Source: Cerrena zonata
Lineage: Eukaryota; Basidiomycota; Agaricomycetes; Polyporales; Cerrenaceae
NCBI GenBank assembly: GCA_038087015.1
Contig: JASBNA010000008.1
Coordinates: forward strand, 496,001 to 560,000
Reading direction: 5' to 3'
DNA length: 64,000 bases
The translations under genes were made by a program, and so were the position numbers. Position 1 is the stretch's first letter, and each line of letters begins with the position of its first letter. The notes beneath the pieces were generated by a model. The model was not told the DNA's origin and did no database searches. It saw only the letters and a program-made list of their open reading frames with translations. Below, in pieces: positions 24,111-36,295 of the stretch.

Positions 24111-26808
24111 GAGACCTAGAGTCAGTGATGCTGGAAGCGTCCAAGTTACAACATTCAAGGTTTACATGCCGTTTCGCAGTTCATCCAAAAAAGGGGATAG
24201 TCGTGCCCGGTTCTTTCTCAGACTGTGATGAACAATCTACCCAACGTCGGCAGTTAGTCCCCCCACGTTGTTATAACAAAATGCCGAAGTTGTGAGCGCA
24301 GAGTTAATAGTATCGCTGGTAGGAGTACGGGTGATGCGAATCTTGATCGGCAACGGCACAATGTGTATGGGTTGGGACAGCTACGAGCTTGAAGAAGTCT
24401 TAAACCATAAGGAGATGCTAACTCCTTGGTGCTACATAAATATGCAGGATGTCCGGCATACAGAGTGCAATAACATTTTTTCAGTGAGCGCATCTCAATA
24501 ATTCAAACATCATTCCCACAGAAATGGAGAGAATAGAAGGAAACATTGAAACCTACCAAGACGATGAGAACGTTGGAGTAGATCGCAGTAATTGACTCTT
24601 GGTTATCGGTATGTTGATTATCACTGCGAGGGTCTCCGTAATGACGCTCGACAAAAGGAAGGCACGTTCCTGAGTCCGACGAAAAGATGGAAATAGATTA
24701 ACCACAGAGCTCCAGATAAAAAGTTACAGATTGCAAATACTTACCGTTAGGCCACACTGCAATCATGACCAACATGAATACGTTGGCGCTTTGGGGGACG
24801 GCAATATGTGGTTGGGTCATACTTGAGAGACAATGTCCGACCGGGACAACATCAGAGCATTTCCGATGTCACTTTAGGAGATATGTGTTTCCAGATCTAA
24901 TTTTGGTTTCGGTCACACAGTATGCCTACACGCCACTAGACGGAGTGGATGAAGCCCAAGAGCTAGAGTGGGCGCGTCAGAGCTTGAAAGATTTCTTTGA
25001 CAAGTAGCGTTAACTGATGATTGAACGAGAATTTCCTGGAATTGAAATTGATCAACGTAAATAAAACGGGTTGGAGAGGCCTACAAGAGGGAAGAAATCG
25101 ATCATGTAGCACGCAGCCGTTACTACACCATTGCAATCACACTAACGTCAGCCGCCGGGGTCTGTAGCTCAGACATTGCAGCCGTGGCATACCGTAGTAG
25201 ACCAGGTACTGTGCCTAGAATCGTCAGTATTACAACATCATGCACCATACACCATGCATCGAGAGTAATGTAAAAATGAAAGACTCCGAAGGCACAAAAA
25301 TGGAGAAGGCACAGGATGTCAAGTTAAGAAGACCAAGCGGGCAGAGACTTCTCAAGATCAGGGTTTACGAATATCAAACGTTCAAGCTCAAGCTCAAGTC
25401 CAAGGTGGGATGATTGTCGGATAGTACGAACATTGCGAGTTGTGGCACGATGAAAGTAAGGGTAGAAGGTGTCTTCGGTAATTGCCGGTCCCAATATGTG
25501 TCCCCGAATTTGTTATGATCAACCACGATCACTATGGGCCGTCGTGGCGGATATCCACCACGAAGCCTAGAACAATGCACTCATTCACTCATACTTCTCG
25601 AGGAATTGCTTTATGGTATCTTGATACACCAGTGCTTGTAATAGATCATTCAGGACTTGACATACGACTCATTCCCGTAATCTCATTCCTCAGTAAGGCC
25701 TCAGTACTCAGTTTTGGAACTCAATGTGGGTAGAATCACTTCATGTTTAGCATTCACTTGTGGCACTCAAGTCTTAAGCGGCTCACTCATCACCCATCAC
25801 ATGTCGCACGGCTGCAAACAGAGGACGTGCTTTCCCAAAAACACGAACCCGTGTTTGCGGATGCAGCCTCGTCCGCCATTCAAAACCATATCAGGAATAC
25901 GAAGCGCTTCATAGGACTAGCCTCATCCTCAGCGTTCATAGACCTGACGTCCGTCATGCTTGCACGGATGCCACGAGGATACATCTCCCGCGACACCCAC
26001 ACGCCCACAACAGACGACCCGAGACGGCGAGAGCGCAACCCGAAGGCATGCAACTGCTTTTGCCTCGTTGTTGGGATACCCAGTACCCCCTCCTCGACGT
26101 CCCCTGGTAATGTATGATATGACTATGACTAAAAACGACTAGTAGGCTACTAAGCTAAGTACTATTCAATACCAACATCCTTCCAACTCGAAGATCGGGT
26201 GCGTGTGCGAAAGCGAAGACGAGGTGCGTGTCGAATCTGTAAAACTAAATTCCAAAAAAGTAACGAAATCAGCATAGAGCTACTGCGAGATATTTAATTT
26301 TTCGACTTCTAGAAATTATACCTATATCCAGGACGGGGGACGAGGGACGGGGACGGGGATGGGTCGATTTCGGCTCTAGGTGGGGATCTATCTAGCAAAA
26401 GCAAAGAAAATGTATCAATTAGCACACAATGGGTATGTCTTCTTTTTGTCGGGTTTTTGGGTTTTTGAATTTTTGTTCTAGATGCGACTCAGCTCAGGCG
26501 CATTTAACAGAGAACGAGGACGAGACTTACTAGGGTTTCGTATTTTTGTGGTCTTCTCTGGGTTTCTGAGAGGTTGTCAGATGCTATCGTGCAGAAGATG
26601 ACAACGACGACAACGAAACCTACTAGTGTTTTATGATTTTGTTGGTTTTCTGAATCATTTGTTAGGTGACCTCGAAAGGGAGAAAGGACGAATGTGCATA
26701 CTCTGGGTTTTCGTCTATATTTGGTCTTCCAGCCAGTGTCAGCCACGGCCTCGATACACAATGCAAGAAGAGACACTTACATAGCCTCGGCGACGACCTC
26801 GAGACGAA
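24111..26808. other. Gene-poor region with coding-like scraps
   Basis: About 2.7 kb. A plus-strand frame ending at 25007 (tail YAYTPLDGVDEAQELEWARQ, then SLKDFFDK) looks protein-like but has no supportable beginning. The rest, including 25370-26150, shows no coherent gene. A G-rich run (GACGGGGGACGAGGGACGGG) lies near 26332. Gene fragments here and at 23.8 kb suggest decayed genes. Confidence 0.35.
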
Positions 26809-27171
26809 TCATTTCTGATGAGCCATCCGATAAACAATCTCCTCCCGCTGCTGGGCTTCCCCGAGTTCGAGTAGAGCGAAATCGAACGAGTCGACGTCGC
26901 ATGGAGGTTGGTCAATGGGGATACGCTGTCCGTTGCAGAAATGAATGATCTTGGGTTTCTTGGCTGCTTTTCCACTCGCTTTGAGGATGAACGCTTTCAA
27001 AGCTCGAGGCGCTGCAGACACCCGAGACGTTCGGCGAAGTGTACTCTGTTTTCTGCTGGTTGATCTGGTGGACGTCCTTGGGGGCGTGGGGGGCGTGTAC
27101 TTGAGTTCGGAGAGGCTTTTGATTGGCTGCGACCTGCGCGGCGTGGATGGGACGGTAGTGGTGGTGAACAT
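26809..27171 (-). CDS. Small basic hypothetical protein
   Basis: A single uninterrupted frame of 120 residues, ATG at 27171. The N-terminal half is rich in Ser/Thr/Pro/Arg (TPPTPPRTSTRSTSRKQS) and looks disordered. The second half is more ordered: LKAFILKASGKAAKKPKIIHF, then a segment with an acidic patch (DVDSFDFALLELGEAQQREE) and the end YRMAHQK. There is no signal peptide or membrane segment. I do not recognise a family. Composition and codon use look genuine, and TP/SP sites could be phosphorylated, but that is inference. An intron near the 3' end cannot be excluded. Confidence 0.5.
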   Translation of the reverse strand: MFTTTTVPSTPRRSQPIKSLSELKYTPPTPPRTSTRSTSRKQSTLRRTSRVSAAPRALKAFILKASGKAAKKPKIIHFCNGQRIPIDQPPCDVDSFDFALLELGEAQQREEIVYRMAHQK

Positions 27172-27913
27172 TGTGTAGGAAGGTGAGTTCGATGGTGGTG
27201 GTGTGGATGTAAGGTGTGGTGGTCCTGGCTCTGGTCAGCCTCGGGAATTTAAGCTAGTGAGGAATCCGTTTTCAGTAAGTCAGTCCGAATTGTGATTTTG
27301 AGGCTGACATCCGCTACCTATTGAAGTTCCGCTTCAATGGGAAGGTGTCAGGAAATAAGAACTTTGTTTCCAATTATCAAATCTATCTCATACTAACTAT
27401 TCAATGCTTTATCTTATAGACTGTGAACGTATGCTTAATTTCAGAGTCAAACATCGAGAGGTCGACGTGAATTTGATGAATTTGAAGGTAGCGGTCCGGC
27501 CCGATCCCGGTCTCCTGAGTCCTCACAACGGCGACCTATGGTGACACAGTATTTCAACATATGCATATGGTACATGATTCTGACTTAGAGCATCCCGTTC
27601 ATTTTACATCTATTGCTCCCTAGGATAGCTAAACGACGTCTACAAAAAACAATGGAATATAACGATAGGCGCTAGTTGTCATGCAAATTGACACCTACAT
27701 CTGTCAAACATACTCCAACTATTGTATTCTTGACAGGATTACTTGACCTTGAAACATGTTAGTATCATACCCGGGGTACCTTGTTGTTTTCTTAACGTCA
27801 AGGGTCCCTTTACAATTTATTATTGAACAGCAATATAAATATGAACAGGTTGAACATTCGTTTCCTCCACATCTTCAGTCCTTATCACCAATATCTAACG
27901 AGTGCTATTCAGT
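27172..27913. other. Divergent intergenic region
   Basis: About 740 bases between the small basic protein and the F-box gene. It is AT-rich from about 27550. TAATTTATTATTGAAC occurs near 27813. No gene is seen. Confidence 0.4.
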
Positions 27914-29314
27914 ATGGATAACAGGTATTAATTAATTCACTATTCCATTCCACTGCTATATAATTGACTGGCGTGCTTCTTGTAGCATCAGCTTACCGCT
28001 GGACATCGAATTAATCATCATCGATGCTCTCGCAGACTTACCAGATTTCGAGGAGCGTCAGGACTATACAGAACGCCAAGAGTGCTTCAGGTCTCTATCG
28101 CTTGTGTGCCGTAATTGGACAAGACCTTCACAGAAGTATCTCTTTAACACTGTCCAGCTCGATCACATCAGTCTTCCCAAGTTCGAGTCAGTAATCATGC
28201 CGCAAACTGAACTGGCCAAGTCCTTCCGCGAATCGGTCGTTCAACTAACTTTCAACTCTTCTCTCTCGACTGCGAAAGCATCGAAAGATTGGAAGGTGGA
28301 AAAACCGACTTTCTCCATCGCTCGTGCCCTTATGATCGCGTTAACCCTCCCTAAGGTTGCAACACTCGATTTTATATCACGAGGGTTCAGCTTAGAGCCA
28401 CCCATCCTACACAGACTGCCACCGCGGTTCGGTAACGTTCGTTGCCTCGCAATCCAGATCAAGGAGCCGGTGAGATTGTCCCATTTAGCTCATTTCTTGT
28501 CTGGGTTCAGTTCCCTTCATACGCTCCGAATCGACGTCGCCATCGAGCCGGAACCCAAAGATGTCGAAGGGAAGAAACCTTTGCTGAGATACAAGTATCC
28601 CAGTCTCCCAACAACTCTGTACAGGTTGTTCCTTTATGTATTCCCAGGCAGCGAGCCGCTGATCGAATAGCTCATGTCAGCGTATGGGCGAACTGCAGAG
28701 CTGTACGATTTTACAGTGATAATCCCAGATTGCGGGCAGACAGACTACACTGGGGAATTCAATGCGCTCCAATGCGTACTAGATGACTGTGGACCAAACC
28801 TCTGTTCGTTTGATCTATTCATCGATATTGACTCGAAGGATTTCAATCCACCTCCGCGTAAGTATATTTTGTATGAAAACCCTTGGTTGAAGAAGTGTAC
28901 TAATCGAATTAAATAGTCTATTTGAGGGAAAACTCGGAGCTTGAAGATATCACTTATAAAGTGGTTGGCGTCCCTATGCTCCAGTATGTCGTCGAACAAC
29001 TCCGTACCCTCGACGAATCAACGGCAGTGTCCCAACTTGCCATTGATTATTGCTCTAATGGAAAACCATCGGAGCCAATCTGGATGTTGCTGGATAGGAT
29101 CACGGAAAACAAGGCAATGTTCCCGTTGAACGGACGCTTGGCTGTCGCATACCACGAAAACGATAGTAAAGAGGAACGAGAGCATAACGTAGAAAAGTGG
29201 TGTCAGGAAACCCTACCTAGATGCATGCCGAGTCTGTGGCAGAGAGATGCATTGATCTGGGAAGATTGGCTCTGGGAAGACCCTACATATAGCTCTTTTT
29301 TAAATAGAGATTGA
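27914..29314 (+). pseudogene. F-box-like protein gene with an in-frame stop
   Basis: A tiny first exon (27914-27924, MDN) is joined through a 61-base intron to ISLPLDIELIIIDALADLP and SLSLVCRNWTRPSQKYLF. This is the F-box pattern seen in the large agaricomycete families, in which the F-box binds Skp1 and the rest selects a target for ubiquitination. The frame runs on with leucine-rich segments to SEPLIE. It meets a single TAG at 28668-28670, then continues in the same frame with LMSAYGRTAELYDF to a second intron (28858-28917) and on to a stop at 29312. Both sides of the TAG keep good coding character and the second intron phases correctly. A single nonsense change in an otherwise intact gene of about 440 codons is the simplest reading; readthrough or a base error are alternatives. 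Confidence 0.65.
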
Positions 29315-29365
29315 CAATATGTTTATACATCCCCCCTTCATAGTATGAGTCTCGGTAATGGTACA

Positions 29366-29923
29366 CTATTTAAAATGTTGTGGGAATAAATTTGGCCGCA
29401 CGGGCATACATTGTTCCTTTCCAGTAAGTGATTTTTTGGAAGGAGGATATATCGAGACAGCTCTCAAATTCGGAAACCATCTCGCACATAATGGTACCAA
29501 AGAAGTGACCGAACAAGGTGTCGAATCATATCGACGACGACGTGGGTGGTACGATGATGATTTGACGTTACAATCTAGGGTATGATACCCAAAGATCGTG
29601 TTTCTTTGCATCAACTGTACGAATTGTCGATAGTTGGAGTCTTTGAGAGCGACATTTTCGAAGAGATAGATGAGGGTGCAAGGTACCCATGCACGACATG
29701 TCAGTGAACATGCTTGGAGGGTTTTACGTTCGATGAGGTTATCGGTAGTTAGAGAAGGGAAAGGGTCGGAGGAGATGTCATCGATGATCTGCTCACATAG
29801 TTCAGTGGGTAATATGGGCGAACCGGGTGGTGGGATGCATATATCCTGGTTTACTATTCGATTCTAGGATTAAATGCCATTTGTCTGGATCTGTACCTGT
29901 AATATAGTATTTGTTACTGACAT
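29366..29923 (-). pseudogene. Truncated F-box protein gene
   Basis: The minus strand shows an F-box: ILPTELCEQIIDDISSDPF, then LQACSLTCRAWVPCTLIYLF and VALKDSNYRQFVQLMQRN. A short first exon at 29897-29923 (MSVTNTILQ) joins in phase through an intron with a GTACAG donor to DICIPPPGSPI. The open frame stops at 29366 after roughly 170 codons, without the long variable C-terminal region expected of this family. The opposing F-box gene ends 52 bases away, leaving no room for the missing part. It is therefore probably a truncated copy, though a short functional F-box protein is possible. Confidence 0.5.
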
Positions 29924-30756
29924 TAGTTATATCAGTACACGCAGATGGGAGGTTAAGAAAGGACTGACATTAACTGATAGCCAGGGCCAACCAAATACAG
30001 GCCAAAGGCCCACGCTCGAAAATACTTTCTACAACCCCGAGTGCTCTGTTATGGTATACTATATCGGTAGCAGTATCGTAAAGACACCAATCCCCAGCTC
30101 CTTATGGTGGATAATTATAATTGAGGGATGTTACAGGCAGAAGATGGGAAATGGGATGGTAAAATTTGCTTGTAGCTTGAAAGAGGTTCAGGTTTATAGG
30201 TTAGAAGACGAAATAGTCGATGAGGGTCTGTAAGAGATGAAATCGAGAAGGGTAGTATTGTCAGTGATAGAAAGCATCCCAGGTTGGGACTCAGACTAAC
30301 CTGTGGTTGTTTCTCCTACTACGAACTCGAACTCGAGTGTCTGAGTACAGCTGCGTACTGACCTAGTAATGATAGTTGAAGTCACTAACACCACTCATAC
30401 AAAATGCGTACTAAGCGTGGGATACTGAAATCCCATTTTGTAGTATTTTGCAATGTTCGCACTCGGAATCGAGAACGAAGGAACAGTCATTTTCCAAATA
30501 CTAAAGGTTAGATGCGAGCCCGAGTGCATGCCAGTATATTCAGCGAAGAAAAGGGTATCACATTCATCAGCCAGATGACAACCATAATCACAAAGAAGAT
30601 GAAGAAAAAACAGTACCACTGGAGATACGATCGTAAATAAAAAGGTCATATACTAGGTTGTGTAGTCTAATTTTTCCCATCGTAGGACATGAGGACAACG
30701 TTAGGTGGGAGTGGGACGTTGGGGTTAGCGTTGCGCTCGTGTGATTAGTCGATTAG
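29924..30756. other. Intergenic region, no gene seen
   Basis: About 830 bases between the truncated F-box gene and the 3' end of the methyltransferase gene. I see no motif or exon structure on either strand. Confidence 0.4.
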
Positions 30757-32680
30757 TCAACGGGCCTGCACAGAACAACGTAAGTAAACTACGAGACGAG
30801 AGGTGGGAGAGGAAAAGGAAAAGACTTACTGGATCTCAACCCTGGGAGTGACATGGATAGAAGCGTGGTTAGTGACGCCGAGGATACGGGGGAAAGCGTT
30901 CAGGTTCTTGTGAAGAGTGAACTGGAAGACGGAAGCGCCACCATTCCTATATAAATAGCATCAAATCAGTATTGATTCTACAGAGCATTGAGTAAATCAC
31001 ATACCGGGAGATGATAGTAGACCAAGCAAGGAAGAATACCCAGATACGATACCATCTTTCACCATACGCCTCCAAGACTTTCTCCTTGTTCGAGACCCAG
31101 TTCTTGTACCAACGGTAGATAGTAGCACTATAGTGAACACCAAGGACATCAATGTTCTTAACTTCGAAGCCGGCGGACTCGAGTTGTTTGACGACCCAAC
31201 CGAGAGAGCAGGAAGCGTCAGCACCGGGGAACACGTATTTGTTCATAAAGAGACCCCTAAAGCGACGAAATTAAGCTTTATGAAATTATGATCTCATGAA
31301 GAAGTTAATTACCAGATAAGATCCTCAAATTGCCAATGAGGACGGATACCAGCGACTTGGAAGACGAAAATACCATCATCATCCAAAAGGTCGTAGACTT
31401 GACGAAGGAAGGTTTGGTAGCGACGAATACCGACATGCTAGATGAGCTATAAGTAACGTCTCGCTAGAAATGGGTCGGAAATTGGAATACCTCAGCCATT
31501 TCCAAGCTGACAATCTTGGTGTATGCTCCCTTTCCACCGGGGGTGAAACGGAAATCAGTACAGAGGATCTTTGCCCGGGTAGTGTCACAGCCCTACATCG
31601 AACGATGGCAGTGAATACTTATCCCAAAGAATAATAGCTATGACATACGTTCTTGGCGATACGCTCGTTACCGAAAGCGGTCTGCTTTTCAGCAAGAGTA
31701 ACACCGGTAACCTTGCAACCATAGTTCTTGGCGGCAAAAGCAGAGAGAGTACCCCATCCACAACCAATATCCAAAAGGTGATCCTCAGGTTGAAGGTTCA
31801 ACTGAGCAACACCATGTAAGTACAAGTAACGAGAAACGAGTAGAAACACATTACCTTCTCGCAAACAACCTTAAGCTTGTTATCTTGCAGTTCCTCGAGA
31901 GTCTCCTCACGGCTGAGGTCGGTGACAATACCAGAAGTGTAGATCATACGGGGACCAAGAAACCATTCGTAGAAATCGTCACCTCCTGATAGGGTAAAGC
32001 AACAAGTCATTAAGCAACTCGGCGAACGTGTCATTATCATTAGCGCTCAACGTACGGTCATAGTGGTCTCGGACTTGCTCAGTGTCCTGCTCCTCCGTAT
32101 GTCTAATGACATCGGGAATCAAGTTGAAGAAGACGTATTTGAATAGTTCAGGAGTGAAAACCATCTTGGCCCAGTCGTGGCGCTGCTCCATCATGTCGAG
32201 AACATCGCCTGCAAAATATTGCCAGTGCTGTCAGGATCACAGGCTTGATGACAAGGACTAACGCGACAGCTCACCCTTAATGTCGATCTTGCCTTCGAAG
32301 TACGCGTCGTGGAAGATTTGCATAGGAATCTTTTCTTTGCCCTTGTACTTCTGCCTGAGTTCGGTGTCATGGATAGTCATGTACTCCTCCAAATTCCTGC
32401 CCGGGAGTTGAACCTTTTCGTTCTTGCGTTTGCCGAAGTGACTGATGAATGTCCAGTAACCGATGGCGACAGGAATACCTGTCAGCGCAAGGACGAATAG
32501 ATAAGTTTTGGTGCCGCCTAGGTTAACGAGGGGTAGGACACGCTTGACAAGCCATGGAACGACTACGATGAGAATGGCAAGGTGAATGTTGTTGAACGAG
32601 CCATTGCCCTCTGCAATACCCTCGATGGGAGCGTTTTTGATAGCGGGTGTGTCCGTTGTGCGGACAGCGTAGACGGGCAT
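30757..32680 (-). CDS. SMT1: Sphingolipid C9-methyltransferase
   Basis: This enzyme adds the branching methyl group to C9 of the sphingoid base of glucosylceramide, using S-adenosylmethionine, at ER/Golgi membranes. Two hydrophobic segments lie near the N-terminus (HLAILIVVVPWLVKRVLPLV and TYLFVLALTGIPVAIGYW). The catalytic part matches the cyclopropane-fatty-acid synthase fold: FYEWFLGPRMIYTSG, the SAM site LDIGCGWGTLSAFAAKNYG, VTLAEKQ, MAEHVGIRRYQTF and the C-terminal block NIDVLGVHYSATIYRWYKNW. At least seven introns interrupt it. The last (about 30774-30829) replaces an early stop with PRVEIQAR. The start is uncertain: the ATG at 32680 (MPVYAVRTTDTPAIKN) is the first in frame, but coding extends upstream to about 32715 and a further 5' exon is possible. 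Confidence 0.94.
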
Positions 32681-33293
32681 GATGAACGTCACGTCCAAGT
32701 CGTAGTGGTCGTCGTCTACAGTGTCTGGCAGTTATTTCTCCAATTTATGGCCAGCGCAGCACTGTATTACCCGATCCGGTAATCAATGTTTGTTCCTGTT
32801 TGGCTTCCGCCTTAACCTTCAGTCCACTCGCATAAACAAAACACATCCCTCGTACTGCCTTCGTGACACCGTGTACTCCCTCGTTATCAGGACCCCAGCG
32901 CATTATACTGGTAGGGGGGGCGGTCAGTATATGCGTAATGTTAGAGGTAGCAAAAAGGCAGCAGTACATGCGCATCGGAAGCGTTAATGACATTCATATA
33001 ATTCTCAAGCTCGGGCGCAATCGCAATCAAATTTCTATTTTGCCATGCATTTGCCATGCATCTTCTAGGTTTCCGCCCATATATCATCCCTGCATGGCAC
33101 TCTCCAGAGGCTTCCACGCAACATTTACCTCAGCCATTTATCAGAGTGCCAATGATGCATCGCTATTGCGGACGCTCGTTCAGTATGGAAACTCATGCTC
33201 CTTCACTGGGATATGCTATGGGTATGGGCATATAAATTGCTCCCAACTTTAGTGGGGTTCGTTTCATAATCGCCCTCACCCCTTTGAGATCAT
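32681..33293. other. Divergent intergenic region
   Basis: About 610 bases between the methyltransferase and the first membrane glycoprotein gene. It may contain an unresolved 5' exon of the methyltransferase. A near-perfect repeat GCCATGCATTTGCCATGCAT lies near 33040-33060. No independent gene is seen. Confidence 0.4.
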
Positions 33294-35606
33294 ATGTCCA
33301 CTCGCAGGTCTGCATCCATCCAGCCCGCCAAGGACGGTAACTCTGTGCTGTTTGCTCGCCATCCGACAACTAACGAGTCGAGGTTGAATGACTTGGACTC
33401 GCAGCCTATGCTTCCACGAATTGACAACGAAGATGCTAATCGCCTCTCAACGTCCCGCTCGCCCACCGACTCTGCGACAGATACCGATGCGCCTTTGGTG
33501 ATTGTATCCAGTGGACGACGAGCAATCAGCCTGAAGCTCATTCTTCCTACACTCTTGGTAATCGTTGGTACTGCCGGAATGGCGACTCTTCTCTTGTTAT
33601 GGCTCCTTCTTCACAGAATTCAAAATAATAATGTCTGGAAAGATCGAGCATTTCTTCTCAATGAAGGAGTCAAGCTCGAAGGTGGACATGAAGCTGCTCG
33701 TCTTCTTGGATTGACCATAATCTCCGCTGCGGTGGGTCGTTTCAAAATTTCTCTAAATACACTATCTTATTTTAATCTTAATTAGTCAAAGGTTGTCTCA
33801 TGCGTCACTCCCGCATTGATATTTCTCTATTCATTCTATTTGGCTCGATTCTGGCTCAGCCAGCGCGATACATATAGAGGTGGCAGTAATCTCCCTACGC
33901 CCCTTCAGTGTGTATTTTCTTGTTGCATTTAGTACATTACTTACTTATTTCTTCCCTCTTAGATACGGTTTAGTCGTGAGTCTTCTCAGTGAAATGGGCT
34001 TAGGCTCGATGCTATCCACCTCCCGTTACCTTGATCCGTGGAAATGGAAGACGAGCAAAAGCGAGTTCTATTCTTTGTCGTGCTTTCTTCATGTGTCTGC
34101 TAGTATACATACTCACGAATGTTGTCGGGTAAGTTCATGGTTTGCTGATACTCAACCTATCCTTCGCTCACAACTCGATGCAGGATCGTAGATATCTGGC
34201 TTCACGCTGTAACCACGACTATCATACAACCAACCACCACCCCGCTCGACACACCTTTCAAATTCGGCGTCGACCAAGTCCTTTGCCCACCCTACCCTGA
34301 TCCATGGTACGAAGCGATTTCACCATGTCTTATGCAGTCAGGTGGCTGGGGTGGAGGTGTATCGTCCAAGATTCCGGGGATGCTCGTCACAGCTAATAAT
34401 TCAGATTCTCTCGAAACGATCACACTCGCCGACGCCAATGACATGGCGATCCTTGTCAAACCAAACATTCCTCGAGATCTCATGTTTCGTGCGAGATCAT
34501 TCGGTGCACGGGCGTCCTGCCAGTCTATCAATCATCTATGCAAGGAAAACCCGGTGGTGAATTGTACTGGGTTTCCGTCGACTTTTCCTCCATATAACGC
34601 TCTCAAGCCATCTGGTTCAACTCAGCTCACTGAAGGAGATTCTCGACTGTTCATCCAATCATCTAATTGCCCGTGGGACATCGCATGTCCTCATGTCCCT
34701 TCCGACCAAATCACAAACGTCGCTGCCACTCTGAACAGCACCGTTCCTCCTGTGAACGCGTACAACCTCTGGATGCAATTTGCTTGGGAGGCGGAAGGTG
34801 ATCAGGACTATGGTCTCAGTCAAAATGTCAGCGACGCAATTGGGAGCTATAGTAACGTGGCTACTATGTTGTCCAACTGCACGCTATACTTCTACAACGT
34901 CACCGTGGACTATAACAACGGAAGTTATCTCCTCGTCGATGAGGAACTTAGCAACGTAGGGTTGTCGGATGGTCTCGGTGCCCCAGCCCGTCTTGGTCAT
35001 TTCGCCTCACATTTAATATCCAACATCGAGGGACGTGCGTTCACAGACACTTCGACAGGGGACCTCATGACATACCTCCAGCAAGACTTATCGAGATTAG
35101 CACTGGGTTCTGCTGCAGTCATCACGAACATCTCCACCGATACCCTTTTCCAAAGCTCCTTAGGCAGCGTGATCGTCGGACGGTACCCATTCTGGCCTAT
35201 CGTGATATTCCTCGCATTGCTCTACCTCCTCGCCGCTCTGGCATTGGTACTCTTCTTAGTGATGATGATATCGAACCGAGCAGAGAGTGTGGTATTTCGT
35301 GGTGATTCACGAGATGGAGGAGGAAGACAAATGTCGATATTGGAATTGACCCAGATGCGTCTCCGTAGTCCCTTGTGCCTCGTTGCAGCGCTCTTCCCAC
35401 CCCAAAGGAATGAGACTGATCGAGGAGCATTGTCTATCGAGACAGATGAACTCAATCTATTTGACGAAAAATCGAATGATGAACGGATTCAAGTTGGTCT
35501 GCATTCCAAAGGAAGCGAGTTTGGGGTTTTCAGGGAACAACTTTGGCAGTCGGAAGAGGATGGTCGGTGGACCAAACCTCGGACCCAAATGAAAGAGTTA
35601 AACTGA
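33294..35606 (+). pseudogene. Large multi-pass membrane glycoprotein, copy 1 (one frame break)
   Basis: The family has no name that I recognise. Exons are 33294-33731, 33786-33907, 33963-34128 and 34184-35606. After a hydrophilic N-terminus come hydrophobic segments: about 24 residues at LILPTLLVIVGTAGMATLLL, LIFLYSFYLARFWL, YGLVVSLLSEMGLGSML and FFMCLLVYILTNVVG. A large region with many Asn sequons (NNSD, NCTG, NSTV, NVSD, NCTL, NVTV) follows, then a C-terminal segment FWPIVIFLALLYLLAALALV and a cytoplasmic tail. Exon 3 carries one extra base at about 34028-34032 compared with the tandem copy at 36.3 kb; without it the reading frame is continuous into exon 4, which is fully intact. A second, related gene follows 690 bases downstream, so this is a tandem duplication. 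The function is unknown. Confidence 0.68.
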
Positions 35607-36295
35607 ACACTACTTAGGTATGTTTACCGAATGTTTTTCATGTGCCATTACATGAAACTAACAAATCGGACTCTTGCTGCAGATATTTGTTACGATTGTA
35701 TTACCAGGCTTCATGTTCAATGCATGCATTTAATCTCGATTCATACCGGTATTTAAACAAGTCATCCGTGATCCACCCAGCTCCAGAATTGATTCCTGAG
35801 GGTCCGCTAAGAGTACGATCTAATTTGGAGATGGGTATGAATGCGGATCCGTTTCAATGGGGTTCTAGGTGAGCGTGACTGCAGTTCTCCTGTACCTCGC
35901 GTCACTGATAATGGTCCTCTTCCGCGAGAACTACCAACCTTTCCTGCCTGTAGGAATCGACCAATCGAGACTCGAGATCGGCCTTTGGTATATTTTGCGT
36001 CCTTTGAACAACACGCTCCTTATAGGCCAGCTTATGCAGTGTGCTAGGACCCTTGATGGAGATGGGAGTCGCATGTTTTGCTTCTCTTACGTCTTGCGTC
36101 CGTTATCGATGGTTGGACCCTGTTCCGATATTCAAGATCCTCATCGCCATTTCGGAATCAGGTGGTGCACTGGACATGTGTGGGCTGTACAACAGGCTTC
36201 ATGCCTCTGGTAGGGTCTTGTATTCAATTCCCAAGATAGATAAGTAACGCAAGCCCCAAACATCCCTATCCCTCTATGCTAGCTTCACTTTGACG
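35607..36295. other. Spacer between tandem paralogues
   Basis: About 690 bases. A frame at 35869-36213 starts with a hydrophobic stretch (AVLLYLASLIMVLF) but shows no match to the paralogues' own segments that I can see and no family signature. No gene is claimed. Confidence 0.35.

Noticed and set aside
26504..26776. Minus-strand frame with hydrophobic run (VVVVVIFC) as a small membrane protein
   Set aside because: Low-complexity codons, no good start context and no exon support.
28640..28700. An intron removing the TAG in the F-box gene
   Set aside because: No GT..AG pair of plausible length surrounds the stop without deleting conserved in-frame coding sequence.
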